Shown: one piece after another, positions 1 through 11,200 of the stretch
Layout: the number at the start of each line of letters is the position of its first letter
How positions within the stretch are numbered: position 1 is the first letter of the stretch
Source: Bugula neritina
Taxonomy: Eukaryota > Bryozoa > Gymnolaemata > Cheilostomatida > Bugulidae
Length of the DNA: 64,000 nt
NCBI GenBank assembly: GCA_964035545.1
Contig: OZ037766.1
Span: forward strand, 8,875,722-8,939,721
Direction of reading: 5' to 3'
Position numbers and translations under genes: made by a program
Notes under the pieces: generated by a model
Databases searched by the model: none
Told to the model about the DNA's origin: nothing
The model's input: the letters and a program-made list of their open reading frames with translations, nothing else

Positions 1-769
1 TTTTAGTGATGATTTTTTTGAGTATGTGTTGTGCTCTTTTTGATATAACATATAATTTATGAACTGTGTTGACTTGACCCTAGAAAACTTTGTGTGTGTT
101 GAAGTTAAATTGCATGTGTTCTTGTAATAAAGACACCAACTATAAAAGACATCAATAATGTAGCCTATAGTAGCCTAACAGAAAGAATACTATTGCTGCT
201 GCTGCCACCACTAGAAGCTGTCACAAAACCTGAAGCTGGTATCAGGGATACTAAAACAAAATCATGAAATAATAATGTTGACGCTAAACCAAATTGCAAG
301 CAATGTAATATTGAGAATCTACAACCATGAAGACTGAATGGCTACTGATACCTCCACTTAAAACTTATATTGTGCAATTTGAATGCAAGTTTATACAGCA
401 AATATAATTATGTAGATTGTATTATTTATACATGTATTATAATATATTAAAACCTTATGCACCATATCATGTACTACTTTGCATTATTGCATTATCTTGG
501 AGTCATCTTACCATAGTTGTATAACTATAACTACTATATTAAATGGCCATTATGCTGTTTGTTTACATGAGGAGCTGCACAATAATAAGTATAAACTAGC
601 AACATGGGTAAAAAACAGTTAGTGATTGAATTATATGTGGAACTCGCCATTGACATATTTAAGGTGCGTCTATACCTTCGCTGAAAAGAAGTGCTGGGGG
701 AGGGGGGGGGGTGTAATAGTTTTATGTGTGGAATGTTATAATTCGCTGCATGTAATTATTGGTGTGGGT

Positions 770-1230
770 TGTTAGGTGATGGAACACAGTGACTCTTTGT
801 TGAGAGTATTTAGAACACAGTGACTCTTTGTGGAGAGTATTTATTTACAAATAAATAAGAAGGTTTATACTCACTATCCTTTATTGCACTCCAAAATATA
901 TATATCCAAAAATAGGAAGAAAGTTAGAGAGGATAACTCCTTACATCATGTGGAAAACTATTAGTAACTATTATTCAAGGTATAAAGTAATTAACTATAC
1001 ACTAAGTATACAAATGTCCTGGCTTGGTAGCTCCAAGTTGTGTCTTCATCTGATGCTGGCAGTAGACTGAATTCACTGGTTTGAGGGCTTCCTTTTATAT
1101 GTTTGGATGTGACTAGTCTAGAAAGTTCCATGCGAATTCGAGGGAGTTCGCTCGGATCGCAGGGGATTCGCAGGGTAATAACAAAAGGTTCGCAGGAATT
1201 CGCTCGATTCGAGCGAACTTCGAGGGGAAA
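770..1230 (-). mobile_element. Possible solo LTR or LTR-like segment
   Basis: Read on the minus strand, this segment has the layout of an LTR. It has a TATA-like CATATAAAAG (about 1092-1101) followed roughly 210 bp later by AATAAA (880-885), and it ends ...CCTAACA at 770, giving a 3' CA. The upstream part (about 1130-1215) is packed with TTCGC/GCGAA words, including the palindrome CGCTCGATTCGAGCG. I could not identify the 5' TG boundary or a target-site duplication, and no second copy exists in the window, so the assignment is tentative. It could equally be a remnant of an unrelated promoter. Confidence 0.3.
782..843. repeat. Two-copy 31-bp tandem duplication
   Basis: Two adjacent 31-bp units (782-812 and 813-843) begin GAACACAGTGACTCTTTGT and differ at one base by eye. 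They sit at one edge of the possible LTR-like segment 770-1230. Confidence 0.85.
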
Positions 1231-1265
1231 TCCCAGTCATCTTTATTATGTAAGCAGTCCTATGC

Positions 1266-1346
1266 GTAGCTAGGAACAATAGCTAATCCAGTCAGTACTA
1301 TAATAACATGTAGCTAGGAACAATAACTAATCCAGTCATTACCATC
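1266..1346. repeat. Two-copy tandem duplication, period 44
   Basis: Two copies of a roughly 37-bp unit starting GTAGCTAGGAACAATA lie at 1266-1302 and 1310-1346. They are separated by a short spacer and show a few mismatches near the 3' end. Confidence 0.8.
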
Positions 1347-2972
1347 ATGACACCTAGCTGTTAATGGACTGGGGCTATGCAGCTGATACATTTAAGAAAA
1401 ACACCCATTCCATGGGAATGAAAGAAATACTAGTAAGGAATACACGCAACAATTATTGAAAAATACACAATTTTACCACAGTATTACTTATACTAGCTTC
1501 ATTTAGGAGCAGCAGTGGAGAAATTGAGATAGGCTAAGTTTTTAAATTCTATTGTTAAATTTTGGTTTAGGTAGCGAGTTGAAAGTCTCGAGAGAACATA
1601 ACTTTTATGCTATTCCTATTTCTAATCTAGAACAGAGGCTTTTCTCAATTTCTCCATTATTGCACCCACTGAACTGAAACTATAACCGATTATAGTTCAA
1701 TGATTGCACCTACCTCAAATAATGAAAGTAGGAATATTATCATGCTTGGCAGCTCACCTCTTTCTCTTCTGTGTTCATGGTTTCAGATTAGAACAATAGT
1801 ATTTAGAGAGCTGGTATATAAACTCCAAGTGATCAATAAAGGATCTGTCAGCTACTAAATAGTTCTTTGCTGATGCTACGAAAATATTATGCTACTAGCA
1901 AAGCCATAGCAATGTCACTAACTGATTTGCAGAAGCTATGGATGACACCAATGCTTGTTGTCAGGATGAAAATAAAACTTTGATCTATTAAAACCCGGGC
2001 ATAGTGTTTAATAAGCATTAAAGTTAGCCTTGTTTTCTGCATGCAGAACGCAGTTTGGGGGTGAGGTTTGACTACCTAAACATGTCATCGCAAATGGAAT
2101 ATTTTATTAGGCCCTAGGGTGAAGTTTTCACCTTTAACCCTGTAACCACTGAGCTAGAAATAACAATGGTCTTTTCCAGTCCAGTTCCTTTACCTATTTC
2201 CAGCATAATTAATTTCTATTTAGAGAGAAAAAGCACTTACAGTAAAAAAGCATTACAATTTTACAAAATTTACCCCTAGGCCGTAACGAAAAATATCAGC
2301 AATTTTTACAAATATTGATCTATAGGCTATATTGATCTATAATGTTTTATGTGATGATCCACAAATAATAAGTCGCATAACTGAACTTTCATAACTATTA
2401 CTTTAAGTGTATCTATGAGCTATGACTGTACTACAGGTTGGAGATCACAATATTATAATAGCTCTAATGATTTGCTCAAGAATAGCAAATTATTTGTAAG
2501 AAATTTGCTCACTTAAAACTAAGTAGGCCTACTATTCTTTGACGAAATAATATTTTAATACCAGTTATCTTGTAAAAGCCAATCGTTATAGTAAAAATCG
2601 ATGTATTGAAGTATACTTGGTAGCAACAGTTAATTCTCAATAATAGAAATATAATTATTGTATTTTAGCAAAGCATTGATGTGTTATGCAGAACTTGTTA
2701 TTTTGACTAAAAGTAAAGTTATGTATTAGGTTATCAGCTAGTCAAGTTCGACAGCCTTTTAACTAACTAGTCAAAACATTTACACAAAATTATGCATTAA
2801 TTTTTTGACTAGCAATCAGTATGGTATGAAAGTTTAATTTCATAATGCTTCGACTTCTTTGTAACTAAATGCAACGTCTTAAAATAATACAGAATCTTTG
2901 GAAACATGTTATACAGACTTAGAAAGAAGCATAGGAACAAGCTAAGAAGCAGTCATGTGAAGACAAAGTGGA

Positions 2973-5900
2973 TTAGATGTGCACTTCACTAAGAAGAGGC
3001 TTTCCTTCAACAAATGCCTTCATATTATCTATTGAAAGCTGCAGCATTTTTCCTCTTGTCTAAAAAAAACAAAATATGCTATGCAACTTTCATACCAGCA
3101 CCTTTAAAAGATTTTCTCACTTAATATTGGCAAGTTAAATTTGACATGAACATTGCAGAAACTTTCAAATATTTCAATTTGTATGCTAGAAATTTTTTTC
3201 AAAATAATTTCATACAATTAGAGGTCTGAAAAACAACAGCAAGCAATTTCAGTTTTTGTTTTGTAAAATTTGATACACACAGATTTTCAACTACAGTCCA
3301 AGTGTTACGGAACTTATCACTGTGATGTGACTACGTGATGTGACCACGTGGTGTGACAATGTTACAGTCCAACCAACAGATGGAACCTCTAGCTGCACAT
3401 ACTCAATGCTACGTTATGCTATGTGAAGTTATGAACACTTGATACAATGTATTGGCTCATAATAATACTATATATATCATCATCAACCAGCAATAGCTGA
3501 CCTATAAAACTTATTACATCATAATTGTGACTGTCATAGTTATAATTTATAATGACCACAAATAATCTAACCAACAATTATTACACTCTACAGTCTACAA
3601 TCTATCTTGAAAATTGCACTCATATAGCTAGTAATAGCAGTAACAGTGGCAGCAGCAGCAGCTAATTTACAGTCTAATCTATATGAATTTTTATTAGCTG
3701 GTCAGTGTTGAAAGTATAACTATCCCCAATATTACAAAAAAACTTTCAATTTTATGGTTATTAAGTTCATTGTTTTTACTATAATATGTTGCAAAATAAT
3801 TTCTGTTGCAAAATGTGGCTTTGGAATAAAACTTGCACCAGTGACAACAGGAACCAAGTTCAATTACATCCCCCTTCCCCCCCCCCTCCCGGAGGATTAC
3901 CTGCACGGTGGCGGAGGCCCAATGAGGTGTCACCAACACATTTTCCAGTTGAAGAAGGGGGTGGTCATGAGGCAAGGGTTCAGGGTCTGTCACATCCAGA
4001 CCTGCTGCAGCTATCTTCTTAGATTTGAGTGCATCAACTAGACTTTCAGTGTGCACAACTGCCCCTATAATATACAATCAACTGCCTCTATAATATACAA
4101 AGAACTACCCTACAATATACAAACAACTGTCCTTACAATATGCAAAACACATTATGGATTAGGGAAATTATAAAATCAGGCAAATAGTATTTGCAATATA
4201 CAAAAGGTTACACTATATATATACAGTATGTATCTTGTAAAATTTCTTCTACACTATCTGACTTTCATGCAAGATTGGAAAAACCCCACTACTCTATATA
4301 AATTGGGAAGTGTAAAAAAATACACAATTAAATTTTGTTAAAAACAGTTTTAATATTATTTAATATGATTTATTCATTTATATTTATATTATTTAATATA
4401 TATCAATATATAATATTTTTCATTGTATCTTGGGGCTATCAAATATTTTTCAGGTAATATATGGAAATTTTATCTTCAACTCAGGCAACCATTGAACTGT
4501 ATATGTATGATGAGCTGGTGGTGGAAACCTGATAAATTCTGTTTTAGAAGCTTGGAAACACTGTGGCACAATATTTTACTCTTCTAAATGTTTTTGCAGA
4601 ATATATTGTTTCAACTTTAGAGGGAAATTGGTATATGAAATCCTTATCAAGGTTATAGAAACTAAACTTGGGTCATTTTACTTAATTTAGTACACATTGG
4701 AAATCTCCAGTTTTTAGCTATTTTTCACAATTTAGCTGCTAATGTATATGGGTTTTTGCCCAAAATTAGTAATATATCAATAAATACATCTAAATAATCA
4801 AGGTTACTCTTAATTTTGCTTGATTTGCCATGCTTTTCCTATTTATTCAGCCAATTTGAATTGCGGACCGTTACGAAAAAAACCATAACGGCCCGCAATT
4901 GAAAGTAGCTGAATAATTAGGAAAAAACATGGGGAATCAAGCAAAATAAAAAAGAACTTTGATTATTTATGTGTATTTATTGCTATTTTACTAGTTTTGG
5001 GCAAAAACCCATGTTCATTAGCAGCTAAATTGTAAAGAAATAGCTAAAAACTGAAGATTCCCAGTGTGTACTAAGTTAAGTAAAATGACCCACTTAGTGA
5101 TTTTACACTATGTAGTTTACAATGTAGTGCAAGAATAATTTGAGCGTAGAGTACGTTAACAGCTTATATAACTTACAAACAAAATAGGGTTGAGTGATGG
5201 ATGATCAAAAGGTATAGTATAGTATATTTTTATTTTACCAAAACGAGGCAGTACAGTTGTCTACCCTTTTCAAGTTTTGCACTTGCTATAATATGTTTAA
5301 GTACATTATATTCAAAATTACTCACTCCTAGTCCATCTACACTCTGCAGTTTACACTATCAACCATGTCACTTAATTACATAAACTAACCTCTTGCCACG
5401 TTGATTAAATGGGCCGTCGGCTTCATGATATCAAAATGTTGGGAAGTGAATAGACTTTTAGTCTCGGCTGTCAGAGGGCAGCTAATGATAACAAAGTCAC
5501 AAAGTGGCAGCATTTCTAATAGATCAGAGTAATATTTTGCTCCCACTGCTTCTTCATCGGCTCTAAAGGAAAACATTGACTTGCAGCATAAATTGTACAC
5601 AGGTTAGACACTAGCTTATTGGGTATCAAATGTTCAACAATTTTATTTTCCAAGCTGATGAAACTATTTAAGGTTGAGATAACTAAATAAAGATATTAAT
5701 GACATGTTTATAAAAATAGGGTGTCACAAAATATAACATCATAATTATGAAAGTTTTTAAATTTTAAATATGTCAACATGATGGTTGAAGACAAAAAGAG
5801 GCATTTGCTTTCAAAATGTTCCAGCTGTTATAAACAGTATAACATTTCAAACTATTTCAAATAGTTGAAGATAAATTGTTTTATAGCAAAATTATACCTT

Positions 5901-6722
5901 TGGTTTCTGTTGTGATACAGTATAGTCATGTTGAAAGCTTTAGCCCGTTGAGCTACTTTCATACCTATGGATCCCATGCCAACAATTCCAAGTGTGGAAA
6001 AGCTGATTTCTTGCCCAAGATGCAAACTTTTAAACAGCTGATTTTTTTCTTGCAGAGTTTTTTTCATTGCCCATTCAAGGCCTTGTATATATGAAACATA
6101 GAAAGATTATATCACACATATGGAGAAAAAATGCCAGTTTGTTAGTACATTTAGTATTAAAACTCAATAATAATATGTTAACTGTTTTGGCCATTAGTAC
6201 TGGATGGTTGATAGAATATACTGGATAAATAATGTATGAGCTGGTGAACAAAAGCACTAGTTAACACAATGAAAACAGCAAAAAAGCTGAACATTGAAAG
6301 GGGCACATATCATTCTGAATGGTTACCTCACCTGTACCAAGTTGGCGGCCAGAAGCCAACATAAGTGCCATGGCCATATCAGCTGTTGCATCACTCAATA
6401 CACCTGGTGTGTTAGTTAGACGGAGACCAAGTTGCTTCATTCGGCTGAAGGGCATGTGGTCTACACCAACACCATTGTTACACACTAAATGCAATGCTGG
6501 TAGCAACCCTTCTTCTTTTCGATTAAATATCTGTAACTTGAGTGGATCATGGACATAAAACAGAGCAGCAGTTATTTCAGTGCCGAATCCAGGATTACTA
6601 ACTAAATCTTCATCTGAAACCACCTCAATCTGAGAATTTGCAATATCCATGAGCTCCTTGTACTCGGTACACAGAGAAGCTAATCCACCAGGAAGAAATA
6701 CTTTGGGCTTGACTTGAGACAT
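2973..6722 (-). CDS. GRHPR-like: Glyoxylate/hydroxypyruvate reductase-type dehydrogenase
   Basis: Five exons on the minus strand: 6722-6332, 6081-5898, 5562-5390, 4064-3901 and 3059-2973. They total 999 nt and 332 aa, close to the usual ~330 aa of animal GRHPR; junction phases 1, 2, 1, 0 all agree. NAD(P)-dependent D-2-hydroxyacid dehydrogenases of this group reduce glyoxylate, hydroxypyruvate or 2-keto sugar acids in the cytosol. The Rossmann loop GMGSIG is at residues 165-170. The following beta strand ends in HNRNQR, and such basic residues favour NADPH. The catalytic triad is visible: Arg249 in INVARG, Glu278 in TDPEPLP, His297 in TPHWASAT. The first ATG (MSQVKPKVF) is at 6722; a GTG two codons upstream is not the start. 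The subgroup close to invertebrate 'probable 2-ketogluconate reductase' is an equally good name, so the substrate is uncertain. Confidence 0.92.
4670..5091. mobile_element. 422-bp fold-back (long-TIR) MITE in intron 3
   Basis: The two halves are inverted copies over almost their whole length. The left end GGGTCATTTTACTTA matches the right end TAAGTAAAATGACCC, and internal words (TTAGCTGCTAATG, GGGTTTTTGCCC) recur in inverted order. The centre is a GC-richer hairpin near 4860-4900 with ATTGCGG and CCGCAAT arms. The element is flanked by ACTT at 4666-4669 and 5092-5095, a plausible 4-bp target-site duplication. A 4-bp duplication occurs in Chapaev and Sola1 groups, but the family is not established. 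It sits in intron 3 of the dehydrogenase gene. Confidence 0.85.
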
Positions 6723-6971
6723 AGTCACTTCCCACCAATGCAGCAGCAGTAAACAGCTATTATTCTTGCAGTTGCAAGTTCTACTTCAAAACTACACCTG
6801 GCTCATACACTTCTAAACTGAACTATTTCAACAGTCAGCCAAAGTAATCTGATATGCAAATAGGTCGAACTAGGATGACAAGGTCAAGTTAAAACCGGCT
6901 TCAATGCAAACTTATTGGCTAGATTAAAAATACGCAATGTATTAGCTTATCTTTAGCCACCAATATGCAGT

Positions 6972-7324
6972 ACTTAGCCTAGGGCCACACGGTGCGTATT
7001 TTCGCATGCGAAAATTGAAATCACAAGTAGCAAAGGTGTCCACTGTGCGCGTTGAGAAAACGTTCGCACTTGTCGCTCTGCATTTTCAACGCAAGTTCGA
7101 ATCGTCTCTGTCGTCGTCACCTAATTGGCTGGTAGTGGTTCAGCGAGCCCAATTTCTTTATTTAGTGCTATATTCCAGTAAATTGCGTTTTATTGAAAGC
7201 GAGTGCGATTTAAAAATGAAAGCTTTATTTATCACGCATCACTGACGCTACAGTGGACACCTTTGCTACTCGTGATTTTAATTTTCGCATGCGAAAATAC
7301 GCACAGTGTGGCCCTAGGCTAAGT
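6972..7324. mobile_element. 353-bp MITE with ~74-bp terminal inverted repeats
   Basis: The left arm 6972-7045 and right arm about 7251-7324 are inverted repeats with only a few mismatches. They begin ACTTAGCCTAGGGCCACAC and contain the internal palindrome TTTTCGCATGCGAAAA. The interior (7046-7250) holds no gene and is richer in CpG than its surroundings. The outermost TTA/TAA could be a target duplication, as in PIF/Harbinger elements, but the inverted repeat runs through it, so the family is open. It starts 250 bp upstream of the dehydrogenase ATG. Confidence 0.85.
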
Positions 7325-8280
7325 GTAGGTCAGAGCCATCATTGCGATAGCAGACACGCAGACGATCTACATGCGAATGAAGATTCGATCAACTGTGAGA
7401 GAATGTTGCCAGTAGTAGCACTGAGTGAGAAGTGTCGGAGTACAGTGTTCGTATACGCATTGTTGTCCAAACTACAAAATAATTTATTTCTAACCACTGC
7501 ACTCAATCACCTCCAAGTGGGTGTGGCTTCAAGCGATTTTCATTCAAATAGCAAACAATAACCATTTAGTTTTACCAGAAAGCGCAGCTTAAAACAACAA
7601 GGAATAGTTCAAATTTGTTTATCAAAAAAGATATAGTAAGCCAATTAGAATAAGATATTTATGCAAAATCTGGCAAAAAACTAGCAACTGTGCCGAGCAA
7701 TGTAAATTAAATAACCTCACTGTACAATCCGACATAGGCTGATTATTCTATTCTAAAATAAATATTGCAAATTTCATTTGGAAGTGGTAAAGGCTATATC
7801 CAGCAATTGTAATTTATTCCAGTAATTGATCTTCATCGCCTAAGCCCTAATGTAGTGTATTTAAAGAATTTGGAATGGTAGACTAATGAAAGTTTCTGAT
7901 GGGTCTTGAAAGGAAATATTATTTGTAAAAATTTATTAGTCTATGTAATCATATAATTGTCAAGATTACAGCTTGTAGAATATGTAGGTTATTTCTGTAC
8001 ATTAAGAGCAATATAACATTATTTTCATAAAAATACTTATACTATATAATTCAGAGATCCTTGTTATAAAAAATTATTTAATATTATAGAAATGATATAT
8101 AATAGTTCTGTTAGATATCTAAAGCCATAATGTACTAAAATGCAAAAAACATACAAGGTTGTAAGATAGAATCGAGCAAAGTCTAAATAATCACTATTAT
8201 CGGGTTTTTTTTATAAAATTGACCAGAGCACACATAAATTGTGTCTATATGGGTGTTGTTTTCTACTACAGCTACCAGAG
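7325..8280. other. Spacer between dehydrogenase and SRA genes
   Basis: No gene was found. This should contain the 3' UTR of the minus-strand SRA gene, whose stop codon is at 8281-8283. Short open frames here, such as the plus-strand one at 7253-7561, begin inside the MITE and have no recognisable content. Confidence 0.5.
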
Positions 8281-11200
8281 TCAACTGCTTTGTGTTGCAG
8301 ACTGTGTTACTTCAAAGGGTAAAGGTAACTGCCCAGGGCACCGTTTTAAAGCAAACTTCCAAACACCAAATCCTGAGGCGCCAGTACCATACCTAAAATA
8401 ATTAACAGCAAAACTATGTTTCAGGTAATTATTAGCATAATATACCACAGGCAGCACCATAATATACCACAGGCAGCACCATAATATACCACAGGTAGCA
8501 CCATAATATACCACAGGCAGCACCATAATATATCACAGGCAGCACCATAATATACCACAGGCAGCACCATAATATACCACAGGCAGCACCATAATATATC
8601 ACAGGTAGCACCATAATATACCACAGGCAGCACCATCATATACCACAGCTTTTGATTTGCAGAGATTTGCTGATTTCTGAAGAAATCAAATGATGCGAAA
8701 CGACAAAGGTTTTGCAATAAAGAAAAGCAAATAAAGTTATTAAGCAGCTACCAAAAGCATGAGTTGCAATAGCCTGACAAGTAGCACCAAAAAAAATTTT
8801 TCAGGGCTGTCTGCTAATGCAGAAATTGAAATAAATTTCTTCAGAGTAGACAATAGATTATGCTGATTGCTGCTTTAAATTTACAACTTCAGACTAAAAT
8901 TCTCTAGAGTGCAGTACCAAAAGGCGGGAACTGTACCAGCTGTCTCACTAAATATTTATTGCTGTAATAAACTTTTTTTTAAACTTTTCCACATACACTG
9001 AGGAAAAACCCTGAAAAATAAAGTAAGCTAAAATAGCAACTGTGAATAACATCAACAAACATAAAAAATGCTATTCATGAAAAAAACTTGCGACATTTAT
9101 GGAAGTCAATCCAAGCCAATATCCAATTCTGAATTTCAAGCCATAGAGTTGATCAGTTACCCATCATGGAATCACTCCATCACCAGAATTAGAGTGGCTA
9201 CTAACCAGCATTTAGTGACAGTGTAGAGCCCATCATATCTGTATCCAGTGTCGGGAGCAAATACTGTGGGCAGTTTATAACCTCTTATAACCCGAACTGG
9301 ATTACCAGTTTTCACACTTTGACTCAGAGCAAGGTTGCCTACAATGATGATTACTTAAGGTAAAGAGGTGACCCAGGGAGAAACACTTGTACAATTTTTA
9401 TGAGCAACAAATTTATGCAAAACCTCACAATTTGTTAAAAATTCTCAAGAAAACTGGAATCTAGCAAACAATATACACAGAAATTGACAAAAATCAAGTG
9501 AAATCAATAGTTGTCATGATGGAGGTAAGAAATCTGATTCAAGTACAAGTCAAGTCACAAATGAATCCAGCTTAAAATAAAATAAACTACCCTATTCAGC
9601 TTAAAATAACAATCATACCACAGTTTGGGTAAAATATATATTTAATTTGATTGGCAGACATTTAAACATGCATTCAACACTTCAATGTTCTTCTGCTGCC
9701 TAGCAGTGTCCATAATTTCAAAAAACTTCTGGATTTACTAAACCAACATAGCAAATGGTAAAGTTCATGATAGAAAGTTTTTAGGTGGACCATACGGAAA
9801 TGGAAAAAGTAACGTGTACAAAAAAGCACCAGCACTTTATAAAGTAAATTATGTGAAAGACCATGCTGAGAAAGTAAGTCAGTATATGCACTACTATGAC
9901 ACTTGTTGAAAAACAATTATTATCAAGAGCTGAAGACTTTATTTACAATAAAAATAGTAATGGATAGTGCAATATGTTGTTCATCTGCTCTAATCCACTA
10001 CATACCAATATAGTAACTAATTACAATGTAGGGTTATGAAATTAAATCAAAATTTATACTGTAAACAACTATCTCATTTTATATTTTACCAAGAATAGTT
10101 TTGACTGCATAATCTCTAAAGTCTAAATACTCATTTTTGAACGTTACAATAGTTGCATTGGTGCTTGAAAAAAGATTTGATGTAGTGGAGCAGCAATCAT
10201 TAATGTGTTGAAGAAATGTTTTAACATTTATTTGTGATGCATATCTAAGCATTGAAAATATTTATAAATTATCTTCTATGCAAGTATACACTAGCAAAAC
10301 AAATTAAATGATGCAAGAAGTGTCAAGTGGAACCATTGTGTAAATCTAAGCATTATGTTTTTGGATGTGAGTTTTTTTAGTTCACATCCTAAAATATTAC
10401 ATCAAAATGCTACGTAATGAAAAGCAGTAAGACCCAAGCCATTTAGTAACACAAAAAGTGCCAAAGGGACTCGGACACCAGCACTTTCCTGCAATTAATA
10501 AAATGGCAAAAACATCTAAATAGGTTTTATTCACTATTTGTCAACAATTTCTAAAAAAAATCAAATAATTTAAAATTCCTATTTTAGGACATCACTATCA
10601 AACTTGAGCTACGAGATAAAATTGCAAACACCCCGCCCAGTCAAAATACTATTCCAATCATACACGCTGTGTGTTTGCTGGTGCTACTAAAACTGGTCCT
10701 GAGCCATTCTAGTTCGAAGACTAATTTTACCTGTAAAGTGCAGAGATGCAAATTTTTGGTTAACCTTGGACTTATAATGTTAGGCTTGGAAAATAAATAT
10801 TTTATTTCATAGTCAGACAACTTCTCATACTACTGAGTTTCACTAGACTATTAAACCACATGCACTTCTACATTCTGCATTCCCCTCTGTTTATGAGATA
10901 TTACTGAACATATAACCACCCAGTATCTCACTACTTTTATATGAACTATTTTGTAAGTTGAAGGAAAGTGAAAATTGTTGAGAGAACACTATCCTAAATC
11001 ACATCTTTGCTTTTTTTTATTGAATACTCCTACAGCGTACAAAACTCTAGGTTAAGTAGAATAAGTAAACTTCTAATGACATCAAGAAATTATTAAATTA
11101 TGTCAGAGTCCCACCCCCCTTAAATCAACAAAGATAAAAGGATAAACCAGCATAGCTAACATCAGCTATAGAGTATACCAAATAAATAATATGAATATGA

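Larger units (their letters stand above)
1..2972. other. Gene-free left flank
   Basis: No open frame with coding character and no convincing splice-bounded exon was found on either strand. The segment is AT-rich. Its only visible structure is the tandem duplications and possible LTR segment listed separately. Its right end should hold the 3' UTR of the minus-strand dehydrogenase gene; a minus-strand ATTAAA (plus TTTAAT at 2833-2838) lies about 135 bp past that stop codon and is a possible polyadenylation signal. Confidence 0.6.

Noticed and set aside
2120-2170. tRNA-like text, possibly a tRNA-derived SINE (CTAGCTCAGTGGTTACAGGG on the minus strand)
   Set aside because: It resembles an A-box, but no convincing B-box at the right distance, no cloverleaf and no tail or flanking duplication were found.
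6720-6728. GTG two codons upstream as start of the dehydrogenase
   Set aside because: Nuclear genes start at ATG, and the ATG at 6722 gives a normal family N-terminus.
8281-8717. Long minus-strand frames with repeated VLPVVYYGA text
   Set aside because: They are translations of the 22-bp minisatellite in all three frames. Only the last 112 bp (8281-8392) belong to a real exon.
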